Shown: piece by piece, positions 7,011 to 13,967 of the stretch
Layout of the letters: each line of letters opens with the position of its first letter
How positions within the stretch are numbered: position 1 is the stretch's first letter
NCBI GenBank assembly: GCA_964529265.1
Contig: CAZGVW010000175.1
Coordinates: 1-46,230, forward strand
DNA length: 46,230 bases
Direction of reading: 5' to 3'
From: CAZGVW01 sp964529265
Lineage (GTDB): Bacteria; Planctomycetota; Phycisphaerae; Phycisphaerales; UBA1924
Made by a program: the position numbers and the translations under genes
Notes under the pieces: generated by a model
Database searches by the model: none
Told to the model about the DNA's origin: nothing
What the model saw: only the letters and a program-made list of their open reading frames with translations

Positions 7011-8378
7011 ATGCCCCCCACTGCCGCGGAGCGCGCTGCGGTTCTCGCCGTCGGCGATGAACTGACGACGGGTCAATCGCTGGATACGAACTCGCGCTGG
7101 GTGGCGGAGCGGCTGGGGGCGCTGGGATGCACCGTGGTCGAGCACGTGACGGTGGCGGACGACCGGGCGGCGATCGCGGCGGCGATGTCGCGGCTGGCGG
7201 AAGCCGCGGGAGTGCTGATCGTCACGGGCGGGCTCGGGCCGACGCAGGACGATCTGACGCGTGAGGCGCTGGCTGATGCGCTGGGCGATCGGCTGGTCGA
7301 GGACGCGGACATGGCGTCGCAGGTCAGGCGGCGCTTCGATGCCGCGGGGGTCGCGATGCCGGCGAGCAATCGCGTTCAGGCGCTGCGGCCGGAATCCGCG
7401 GCGGGGCTGGCGAACGAGGTCGGCACGGCGCCGGGGCTGCGGGCGGCGCTGCGGCGGGGCGGCTCCGCATGCGAGGTGTTCTGCCTGCCGGGCCCGCCCG
7501 CGGAGATGGCGCCGATGTTCGAGCGCTTCGTGGCGCCGGCGCTGGCCTCCGGGACTTCCGGGGGCGGCGGGCGCGTCGTGCGGGCGCTTGTGCTGCACAT
7601 GTATGGGATCGGTGAGTCAGCCGCGGCGGAGCGGCTGGGGTCCCTCATGGACCGGAAGCGGAATCCGCTGGTGGGCACGACGGCGAGCGGCGGGCAGGTT
7701 TCGGTGCGGATCCGCCACGAGGGCGCCGCGGCGGAGGCGGACCGGCTGGTGGGCGAGACGGAGCGGCTGGTGCGGGATGCGGTGGGCGAGTTCGTCTTCG
7801 GAAGGGATGAGGAGACGCTGGCGTCGGCGGCGCTGGCGGCGCTGAAGCGGCGCGGCGAGACGGTGGTGACGGTGGAATCGTGCACCGGGGGATTGCTGGG
7901 GGCGCTCATCACGGAGGTTTCGGGCTCGAGCGCGGTGTACCTCGGGGGATGGGTGACGTACGCGAACGAGGCGAAGATGGAGGAGGTGGGCGTGCCGGAG
8001 GCGCTGCTGAAGGCGCACGGCGCGGTGAGCGAGGAGGTGGCGCGGGCGATGGCGGAGGGCGCGCTGCGGACATCGCTCGGCGCGCGGGCGCAGCATGCGC
8101 TGGCGATCACGGGGATCGCCGGGCCGGAGGGCGGGACGCCGGACAAGCCGGTGGGAACGGTGTGGATTGCGCGGGCCGGCCGCGGCGGAGGCGGCGGCGG
8201 GGGCTCCGGGGGCGCTGCGAACTCGATCGAGACGGATGCGCGACTGTTTCAGTTCGCGGGCGACAGGCAGGCGGTGCGGATGCGCTCGGCGCTGACGGCG
8301 CTGGAGATGTTGAGGCGGAGGGTGCTCAGGGCGGGAACCGGATCTTTGCTGCTCGGGCAGCGGCGCGGCCGGACGTGA
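7011..8378 (+). CDS. cinA: CinA-like protein, nicotinamide-nucleotide amidohydrolase
   Basis: A 455-residue two-domain CinA. Residues about 8-180 are the MoaB/MogA-like COG1058 domain (AVGDELTTGQSLDTNSRWVA, then VTGGLGPTQDDLTREALAD). Residues about 270-430 are the PncC amidohydrolase domain with VESCTGG, SAVYLGGWVTYAN and TGIAGPEGGTPDKPVGTVW. PncC converts nicotinamide mononucleotide to nicotinate mononucleotide for NAD recycling. The N-terminal domain of some CinA proteins hydrolyses ADP-ribose. A Gly-rich insertion (near residues 392-400, eight Gly) interrupts the C-terminal domain and is probably a loop. It is convergent with the next gene, with only seven bases between stops. Confidence 0.93.
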   Translation: MPPTAAERAAVLAVGDELTTGQSLDTNSRWVAERLGALGCTVVEHVTVADDRAAIAAAMSRLAEAAGVLIVTGGLGPTQDDLTREALADALGDRLVEDADMASQVRRRFDAAGVAMPASNRVQALRPESAAGLANEVGTAPGLRAALRRGGSACEVFCLPGPPAEMAPMFERFVAPALASGTSGGGGRVVRALVLHMYGIGESAAAERLGSLMDRKRNPLVGTTASGGQVSVRIRHEGAAAEADRLVGETERLVRDAVGEFVFGRDEETLASAALAALKRRGETVVTVESCTGGLLGALITEVSGSSAVYLGGWVTYANEAKMEEVGVPEALLKAHGAVSEEVARAMAEGALRTSLGARAQHALAITGIAGPEGGTPDKPVGTVWIARAGRGGGGGGGSGGAANSIETDARLFQFAGDRQAVRMRSALTALEMLRRRVLRAGTGSLLLGQRRGRT

Positions 8379-8385
8379 CGAGGGC

Positions 8386-9825
8386 TTAGATCGCGATCTC
8401 GGCGCGCTCGTCTATTTTCTGCGGCAGTCTCGCTTCGCGCAGGTCTTCCGGGCGCATCGCCGTGAGGGGGCTGATCTCGAGGGCGCACTTCGGCGCGCCA
8501 TCCGCGCCGCGGGGGATCTTCATTCCGGCCTGCTCGAGCCAGCGGGCGGCGCGCTCGGTCTGGAGGGCGCGGCTGGTGCGGGCTGAATCGGCGCCCTCGG
8601 CGTTCTTGATCGGCGCGAACTCCTCGACGCGGTCGGTCTCGAGCACGATCGATCGCTCGCAGAGCGGCAGCGCATCGAAGACGAACATCTCGAGTTTGAC
8701 GGCGTTGGGCTTCTCGGGCTCGACGCGGCGGCCGGTTTCGAGGTCGATGTAGGGGACCTTCTTCTCGGCGCGATGGAAGGGGAGCGCGAAGCCGTCGTCG
8801 CCCGCCTGCTGGTTGAGCCGCGCGATGAACTCCACGCCGATCATGTGGATCGCGGGGCTGCCCGCGTTGAATCGCAGCGAGCCATCCGGCTCGCGGGCCG
8901 AGGCGAGATCGGGGGGCAGATCGGAGTATTCGACGACCATCGTGCGGCCGCCCGCGGAGGCGAAGACGCCGACGCGCTCGGCCGGATCGGTCTTGGGGAC
9001 CATTTTGGAGGACATCTCGCCGGATGAATCGTCAGCCGCGGCGTGGAGGCCGATGAAGACGGGATCGATGACCTTGATGAGGGGGTTATCGATCTGGACG
9101 TATGAGATGTGTCGCACGCCGCGGTCGCGGAGGTCATCGATCGCGCCGCTGCGCCAGAGGGCGCGGAGCGAGCCGCCGTGGCCATCCGGGTTGGTGGCGG
9201 GCTCATCCCTCTCGGCGAGCAGAACCTGGCCGGTGCGCATATCGAAGGAGGGCATCACGCCCTGCTGGAAGTGCGTGACGTGCTCAGGCGAGAGGCCGAA
9301 CCAGTTCTGATCGTGGAAGAAGGCGGCGGTCTGATCGTGGTTCTGTGGACTGGTCATGATGAGCCACGGCACGATGGCGCCGTAGCGCTTCTGCGCGGCG
9401 AGGACCCACTCCGCGATGCAGCGGAAGAGGGGCTTGCGCAGCACGGGCGTGGCGGGATAGCAGCCCTTGGGGCCTTCGAAGCCCAGGCGCGTGCCCTGTC
9501 CGCCCGCGACGGTGAAGACGGCGACGCCGCCGGCGCGGAGCAATCGCTCGCCCTCGGCGCGGAAGGTCTCGATGTCCCACGAGCGCTTCGGGGAGCGCGG
9601 ATCGCGCGGGTAGACGTTGGGGGGCTGAAGGTCGGCGGGGGGCGCGAAGGGCTCGCTCTTCTTGACGTAGGTCTCGACGAGGCGCGGCAGGCGCTCGATT
9701 TCGAGCGCGTCGATGCGCTCCAGCAGCAGGCTGCGGCGGCGCGGATCGAGTTCGCCGATGAAGCGAAGCAACCCCCCCTGCCCGGCCGCTTCGAGCCGGC
9801 GGGCGATTTCGTTGTGCTCGGCCAT
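8386..9825 (-). CDS. UDPGP-family nucleotidylyltransferase (UDP-sugar pyrophosphorylase)
   Basis: A 479-residue enzyme of the eukaryotic-like UDP-GlcNAc / UDP-glucose pyrophosphorylase family, which joins UTP and a sugar 1-phosphate. The nucleotide-binding motif VAGGQGTRLGFEGPKGCYP is near residues 105-123. Further family landmarks are MTSPQNHDQTAAFF, PDGHGGSLRALWRSGAIDD and SYVQIDNPLIKVIDP. The open frame extends much further upstream, but homology begins at the ATG at 9825, and the extension overlaps phoU in another frame. Substrate choice (GlcNAc-1-P, GalNAc-1-P or Glc-1-P) cannot be fixed from sequence alone. The overall pattern is closer to the UDP-N-acetylhexosamine branch. Confidence 0.9.
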   Translation of the reverse strand: MAEHNEIARRLEAAGQGGLLRFIGELDPRRRSLLLERIDALEIERLPRLVETYVKKSEPFAPPADLQPPNVYPRDPRSPKRSWDIETFRAEGERLLRAGGVAVFTVAGGQGTRLGFEGPKGCYPATPVLRKPLFRCIAEWVLAAQKRYGAIVPWLIMTSPQNHDQTAAFFHDQNWFGLSPEHVTHFQQGVMPSFDMRTGQVLLAERDEPATNPDGHGGSLRALWRSGAIDDLRDRGVRHISYVQIDNPLIKVIDPVFIGLHAAADDSSGEMSSKMVPKTDPAERVGVFASAGGRTMVVEYSDLPPDLASAREPDGSLRFNAGSPAIHMIGVEFIARLNQQAGDDGFALPFHRAEKKVPYIDLETGRRVEPEKPNAVKLEMFVFDALPLCERSIVLETDRVEEFAPIKNAEGADSARTSRALQTERAARWLEQAGMKIPRGADGAPKCALEISPLTAMRPEDLREARLPQKIDERAEIAI

Positions 9826-9881
9826 GGCGCTCGTCCCCAACACGTCGGTCCCGCGCGGCGGAGGCGCGCGTCTCTCCTCTT

Positions 9882-10586
9882 CTACAGCGGCTGCTCCGGC
9901 GCGGTCCAGTGGCCGTGCGAGTGACGAACGATGGCGCCCGTCGCCACGTAGATCACCTGTTCGGCGATGTTCGTGCAGTGATCGTTCACGCGATCGAGGC
10001 CCGCGGCCATGGAGTTCACGGCGAAGGCGAAATCGACGGTGGTCGCGCCCGCTCGGAGCCCCTCCTGCGTCTCGCGGAGGATGGCCTGCTCGAAGGCCTC
10101 CACCGCGTCGTCGCTGGCGAGGACGATGCGGGCCAGGTCGGCGTCGAGCGTATCGAAGCAGCGCACCACGTTCTCGAGGATGCCGATGACGCTGTTGGCC
10201 ATCACGCGGAAACGGTCGGGCGGCGGATCGGGCAGGGCGATGAAGGCGTCGAGGCGTTCCGCGACCTGGACCGCCTCGTCGGCGATGCGCTCCAGTTCGT
10301 TGTTCACCTTGACGATCGTGAGCACCCAGCGGACCTGCGCCTCGCCGAGGCTCGTGCCGCCGCGGGCGCCGTCCACGAGGATCTGCACGGCGGCGCGCTC
10401 GATGTCCACATCCACCTTGTCGATGACGGCGTCGTGGTCGCACACCCAGCGGGCCTTGGAGTCGTCGCGATCGAAGACGCTCTCGACGGCGGCCTCGAGC
10501 ATGCGCTGCACGCGCCGGCCCTGCTCGACCAGGTCCGACTTCAGCCGGGCGATCCGTTGCTCAAAGCCTTGTGCCGACGTGGGCAT
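9882..10586 (-). CDS. phoU: PhoU-family phosphate signalling protein
   Basis: A 234-residue, all-helical PhoU protein made of two similar three-helix repeats. Typical segments are VLTIVKVNNELERIADEAVQVAERL in the first repeat and AAGLDRVNDHCTNIAEQVIYVATG in the second, each with the E/D-R-x-x-D/N-metal-binding signature. PhoU links the PstSCAB phosphate transporter to the PhoR kinase and represses the Pho regulon when phosphate is plentiful. No pst or phoBR gene lies nearby. The start is set at 10586 (MPTSAQGFEQ) because the upstream in-frame extension is Gly/Cys-rich and unlike PhoU. It is 56 bases upstream of the pyrophosphorylase gene on the same strand. Confidence 0.92.
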   Translation of the reverse strand: MPTSAQGFEQRIARLKSDLVEQGRRVQRMLEAAVESVFDRDDSKARWVCDHDAVIDKVDVDIERAAVQILVDGARGGTSLGEAQVRWVLTIVKVNNELERIADEAVQVAERLDAFIALPDPPPDRFRVMANSVIGILENVVRCFDTLDADLARIVLASDDAVEAFEQAILRETQEGLRAGATTVDFAFAVNSMAAGLDRVNDHCTNIAEQVIYVATGAIVRHSHGHWTAPEQPL

Positions 10587-10724
10587 GACGCATCCCGCCG
10601 CGTAAAGGGTGACGGGGGAACAATACCACCCCCCGCGGCCCCCGCAACCCGGACGCGGGCGATTCAAGCGGAATCATTATCATCAGCGGCCCGCACGCCA
10701 TACACACACGCCGGAGCGCACGCC

Positions 10725-12026
10725 ATGTTCGAGATCGACTCCATCGTCGGCCGCCAGATCCTCGATTCCCGCGGGAACCCCACGGTCGAGGTCGAGATCA
10801 TGCTCGCCTCCGGCGCCGTGGGCCGGGCGGCGGTTCCATCGGGCGCGAGCACGGGCGAGCACGAGGCGGTCGAACTCCGCGACGGGGACAAGAAGCGGTG
10901 GATGGGCAAGTCGGTCCTCAAGGCGGTGCAGGCCGTGAACGTGGACATCGCCGGCGAACTCATCGGCGCCGATGCGCGCGACCAGGAGGCGATCGATGCC
11001 CTCCTGTGCGCAGTGGATGGCACGCCCAACAAGGGCAGGCTCGGCGCCAACGCGATCCTCGGCGTCTCGATGGCGACGGCCCGGGCCGCAGCCGAAGCCC
11101 TGGGGTTCCCGCTCTACCGCTACCTCGGCGGAACGGCGGCCCGCACCCTGCCCGTGCCCATGCTCAACATCCTGAACGGCGGCAAGCACGCGGACAACAC
11201 GGTCGATTTCCAGGAGTTCATGGTCCAGCCGTGGGGGTTCGACGACTTCGGCGAGGCGCTGCGGGCGGGCGTCGAGATCTACCACGCGCTCAAGGGCGTC
11301 CTGCACGACGACGGTCTTTCGACGGCCGTAGGCGACGAGGGCGGGTTCGCGCCCGACCTCAAGGACAACGAGGATGCGCTGCGGATCATCGAGAAGGCCG
11401 TGAAGAAGGCGGGGTATTCGTGGGGGGAGCAGGTGTTCGTCGCGCTGGATCCGGCGACGAGCGAACTCTGGAACGAAGCCGCGAAAATGGGCAAGGAAGG
11501 CTACTGCTTCTTCAAGTCGGAGAAGAAGCGCATCGCCTCCAGCGACGAGATGATCGACCTGTGGGCCGGGTGGTGCAGCCGGTATCCGATCCGCTCGATC
11601 GAGGACGGCCTGGCGGAGAACGACTGGGAAGGCTGGCGGAAACTCACGCAGCGGCTGGGCGAAAAGGTGCAGCTGGTCGGCGACGACCTGTTCGTGACCA
11701 ACCGCCGCTTCGTGCAGCGCGGCATTGATGAGGGCTGCGCGAACGCCGTGCTGGTCAAGGTGAACCAGATCGGCACGCTGAGCGAGACGTTCGAGACGGT
11801 GAACCTGGCGCACCGGAGCGCCTATTCGTGCGTGATGTCGCACCGCTCGGGCGAGACGGAGGATGCGACGATCGCGGACCTCGCCGTCGCGACGAACTGC
11901 GGGCAGATCAAGACCGGCGCCCCCTGCCGCTCCGACCGCAACGCCAAGTACAACCAGTTGATCCGCATCGCAGAGGACCTGGGCGACCAGGCGGTGTACG
12001 GCGGCGGCATGTGGCGGCGGGGATAG
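10725..12026 (+). CDS. eno: Enolase
   Basis: A complete 433-residue enolase, converting 2-phosphoglycerate to phosphoenolpyruvate. It begins MFEIDSIVGRQILDSRGNPT and carries the substrate loop SGASTGEHEAVELRD, GDEGGFAPDL, and the metal ligands in ALDPA, SIEDGLAE and VGDDLFVTN. The C-terminal signature SHRSGETEDATIADLAVA with GQIKTGAPCRSDRNAKYNQL is also intact. The in-frame extension upstream of 10725 is antisense to phoU and is not part of the protein. The gene is divergent from phoU and followed 10 bases later by the nitrilase-family gene, which probably shares its transcript. Confidence 0.98.
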   Translation: MFEIDSIVGRQILDSRGNPTVEVEIMLASGAVGRAAVPSGASTGEHEAVELRDGDKKRWMGKSVLKAVQAVNVDIAGELIGADARDQEAIDALLCAVDGTPNKGRLGANAILGVSMATARAAAEALGFPLYRYLGGTAARTLPVPMLNILNGGKHADNTVDFQEFMVQPWGFDDFGEALRAGVEIYHALKGVLHDDGLSTAVGDEGGFAPDLKDNEDALRIIEKAVKKAGYSWGEQVFVALDPATSELWNEAAKMGKEGYCFFKSEKKRIASSDEMIDLWAGWCSRYPIRSIEDGLAENDWEGWRKLTQRLGEKVQLVGDDLFVTNRRFVQRGIDEGCANAVLVKVNQIGTLSETFETVNLAHRSAYSCVMSHRSGETEDATIADLAVATNCGQIKTGAPCRSDRNAKYNQLIRIAEDLGDQAVYGGGMWRRG

Positions 12027-12036
12027 AGTCCGCGGC

Positions 12037-12840
12037 ATGCGCGCTCACCTGGTTCAGTTCGACATCGCGTGGGAGGACAAGGGGGCGAACCACCGGCGCG
12101 TGGCGGAGATGGTCGCCGCGGCGGATGTGGGCCCGGGCGACCTGATTCTGCTCCCGGAGATGTTCGACACCGGGTTTTCGCTCAATGTGGAGCGCACGCA
12201 CGACGGCGATGGCTCGAGCGCGCGTTTTCTGGCGGATTTGGCGCGATTGAAGCGGGTTTTCGTGCAGGCGGGCGTCACGGCGCTGGGGCCGGATGGCCTC
12301 GGCCGCAACCGGGCGCTGGTTTTCTCGCCGGAAGGCGCGGAAATCGCGAGATATGACAAGATTCACCCGTTTTCGTTCGGGCGCGAGCCGGAGCGCTTCG
12401 CCGGCGGCGAGCGCGTGCTGACGTGGGAGTGGCGCGCGGAGGGCGAATCGCTGCTCGTCTGCCCTGCAATTTGCTACGACCTGCGTTTTCCGGAGCTCTT
12501 CCGGGCGGGGCTGGGCCTGGGGGCCCAGGCCATCGCCATCGGCGCGAACTGGCCGGCGGAACGGGCGACCCACTGGCGGGCCCTGGCGATCGCGCGGGCG
12601 ATCGAAAACCAGGCTTTTGTGCTCGGTGTGAACCGGTGCGGGCAGGATCCGCACCTGCGGTATTCGGGCGGCTCGATCGCCGTGGGGCCGGACGGGGCCA
12701 TCCTGGCCGAGGCGGGGGCGGAGGAGGCGGTCCTGAGCGTGGAGGTGGGGCTTGAGGCTGTCGAGGCGTGGCGGGCCAAATTCCCCGCCTGGAGGGACGG
12801 GAAGGCGTGGCTCCTGCCCCGGCGGCATGGGGCGGGGTGA
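12037..12840 (+). CDS. Nitrilase-superfamily amidase (omega-amidase-like)
   Basis: A 267-residue carbon-nitrogen hydrolase with the full catalytic triad: Glu41 (LLPEMFDTGF), Lys108 (ARYDKIHPF) and Cys146 (CPAICYDLRFPELFR). The DTGFS, HPFSFG and NWPAERATHWRALAIARAIENQ segments are typical of the YafV/Nit2 omega-amidase branch. Enzymes of that branch hydrolyse alpha-ketoglutaramate or similar omega-amides in metabolite repair. The start is 10 bases after the enolase stop, so co-transcription with eno is likely. The exact substrate is an inference. Confidence 0.9.
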   Translation: MRAHLVQFDIAWEDKGANHRRVAEMVAAADVGPGDLILLPEMFDTGFSLNVERTHDGDGSSARFLADLARLKRVFVQAGVTALGPDGLGRNRALVFSPEGAEIARYDKIHPFSFGREPERFAGGERVLTWEWRAEGESLLVCPAICYDLRFPELFRAGLGLGAQAIAIGANWPAERATHWRALAIARAIENQAFVLGVNRCGQDPHLRYSGGSIAVGPDGAILAEAGAEEAVLSVEVGLEAVEAWRAKFPAWRDGKAWLLPRRHGAG

Positions 12841-12911
12841 ACGCCGGGGTGTGCGAGACATTTCAGGTGGCGCCGTCGGCGCAAAATGGGCAGAGATTGC
12901 GGAATAGAGGG

Positions 12912-12939
12912 TTGACTGGCGGGGGTGGGCTGGTATCTT
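12912..12939 (+). promoter_or_regulatory. Promoter-like sequence 1 in the candidate RNA locus
   Basis: TTGACT (12912-12917), a 16-base spacer and TATCTT (12934-12939) resemble a sigma-70 promoter. Transcription would begin near 12946 and enter the hairpin-rich region. Confidence 0.5.
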
Positions 12940-12945
12940 GTCTGA

Positions 12946-13350
12946 CGTTGAGTTGAGGAGTGCTGTCTGGGCTGGAGAGAGGGTCCGGTCTGACTGGCAC
13001 GAGTAGGGAAGCCTACTCGATACAACTGGGTTTGGCGCACAGGCTCAGACACTGTTTTTTCGTCCAAGTCTGTGCTGATTTTGCTGACTCCTCCGTGGTG
13101 AACTGCCGGAGTCCCGGTGCAATGCCGTGTGACCCGGCTGTGGCAGATCCACGGATTCCCTGTGCCCGCTTCGCCGGTGTTGATTCATCGGCGAAGCGGT
13201 TGTCCGGTCGGCTTTGCCTGCTGGATTTCGGGACGTTCCGCGTCCCCCGACGCTCCTGGAAGCAGCGTCGGAGCAACTCGTTTGAGCGACTGGCGCGGCG
13301 TCGTTGGCCGTGCGGGTTGCTCGGGTTGAGTAAGAGGCGAAAAAATCGCC
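12946..13350 (+). ncRNA. Candidate structured RNA A
   Basis: This interval carries a run of strong hairpins in a non-coding background. They are 13000-13007 with 13012-13019 (8 bp, GAAG tetraloop), 13167-13176 with 13189-13198 (10 bp), 13230-13235 with 13241-13246 (6 bp) and 13247-13254 with 13264-13271 (8 bp). The last is 13336-13340 with 13346-13350, followed by TTGTTT, which could be a weak terminator. I looked for the conserved cores of RNase P RNA, tmRNA, SRP RNA and 6S RNA and did not find them. The 5' end is placed by promoter-like sequence 1 and the 3' end is uncertain. The RNA may continue to the terminator at 13563. Confidence 0.35.
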
Positions 13351-13369
13351 TTGTTTGCGTGCGCATCTA

Positions 13370-13397
13370 TTGCACTTCCGCCAGGAGGAGTTATACT
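13370..13397 (+). promoter_or_regulatory. Promoter-like sequence 2 in the candidate RNA locus
   Basis: TTGCAC (13370-13375), a 16-base spacer and TATACT (13392-13397) form a good sigma-70-like promoter. It would start transcription near 13404, about 160 bases before the terminator. The -10 box itself lies inside a small GGAGT/ACTCC inverted repeat. Confidence 0.5.
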
Positions 13398-13403
13398 CCG
13401 GCC

Positions 13404-13563
13404 TGCGGTGGATGTCACAGGGTCACCGCAGAACTAAGTCCGGGGTCAACAGATTGGCCTGGAAGCGGGCCCTTCTGTTTTAGGACCGAACGGTCCACCG
13501 ATCTGCCACACACCTTTCGGAGGAGTAACGCCGTCGCCGGGGAGACCCGACGCCGGCGTTTTT
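13404..13563 (+). ncRNA. Candidate small RNA B ending in an intrinsic terminator
   Basis: A predicted transcript of about 160 nucleotides between promoter-like sequence 2 and the terminator. It would contain three hairpins before the terminator: 13403-13410 with 13424-13431 (8 bp, with the outermost base at the edge of the transcript), 13449-13453 with 13474-13478 enclosing a GGCC pair, and 13483-13488 with 13491-13496 (6 bp, AA loop). A GGAGGAG motif (13519-13525) lies just before the terminator stem and could be a ribosome site in an attenuator. No coding frame follows it closely. The arrangement fits either a free small RNA or a terminated leader. Confidence 0.45.
13529..13563 (+). terminator. 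Intrinsic terminator of the candidate RNA locus
   Basis: A 12-bp GC-rich stem (13529-13540 with 13547-13558, two mismatches) with a GGAGAC loop is followed at once by TTTTT. It reads rightward. Being more than 650 bases beyond the nearest protein gene, it argues for a separate transcript here. Confidence 0.75.
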
Positions 13564-13765
13564 CGTACGGGCTTGCGTTCCATGCGGCTGGTCTGAGGGC
13601 CCTTCCGGCCGTTTCCTGGGCCAGGCACGCGGGGGCGATCGCCCTGAAGTGGGATCCACCAATGTGGGAACCTTTGGGACGCCGCGGCGTAATCCTGCAC
13701 AAGCCGCGTGAACGGCGCCGGTCATCCAGACGCCCGCAAACCGAGGGCAAAGTGTCAATAACTGC

Positions 13766-13793
13766 TTGTCGAGCGGGCTGAGGGTGCTACCTT
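13766..13793 (+). promoter_or_regulatory. Possible promoter of the LEPR-XLL gene
   Basis: TTGTCG (13766-13771), a 16-base spacer and TACCTT (13788-13793). This is a weaker match than the two promoters upstream, but it is placed well for the long surface-protein gene that starts at 13968. Confidence 0.35.
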
Positions 13794-13967
13794 CCTGTCA
13801 AGGCCCGAGGCCGGTGCGCGTGGTGGCGGCCGGCGGCGGCGGGCGAGGCTCGCGGTGGGCGAGCGATTCCAGGGGTTGTTTCGGGGTGATCCGGAGAGGT
13901 CTGCAGGAGCGGAAGCGGCAAGGGGGCCGCGTTTCGCGTGCAGGGGTTCTTGAGGAGAATGAGAGAG

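Larger units (their letters stand above)
12841..13967. other. 1.1-kb gene-free region, candidate RNA locus
   Basis: Open frames cross this stretch on both strands, but none encodes a recognisable or compositionally normal protein. The base composition is visibly less GC-rich than the flanking genes. Inside are three promoter-like sequences, at least eight strong hairpins and an intrinsic terminator, all reading rightward; these are listed separately. From 13564 to 13765 I see nothing specific. Confidence 0.6.

Noticed and set aside
9826..10443. N-terminal extension of the UDP-sugar pyrophosphorylase
   Set aside because: The extra 206 residues overlap phoU in another frame on the same strand and have shadow-like composition. 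The ATG at 9825 fits the family.
9909..10724. N-terminal extension of enolase
   Set aside because: The extension is antisense to phoU. Enolase homology starts exactly at MFEIDSIVGRQ at 10725.
12946..13350. RNase P RNA, tmRNA or SRP RNA as identity of candidate RNA A
   Set aside because: A GGTCCGG at about 12981 and a GGAAGCAGC at about 13258 looked suggestive, but the surrounding conserved cores are missing and the second falls inside a simple hairpin.
13336..13360. A firm terminator at the end of candidate RNA A
   Set aside because: The stem is only five pairs and the T-tract is broken (TTGTTT), so it is mentioned only as a weak possibility.
12960..13781. A 273-residue open frame over the RNA-candidate region
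   Set aside because: Composition is Arg/Cys/Ser-rich with no domain, no ribosome site and an internal intrinsic terminator. It is better explained as chance in non-coding DNA.
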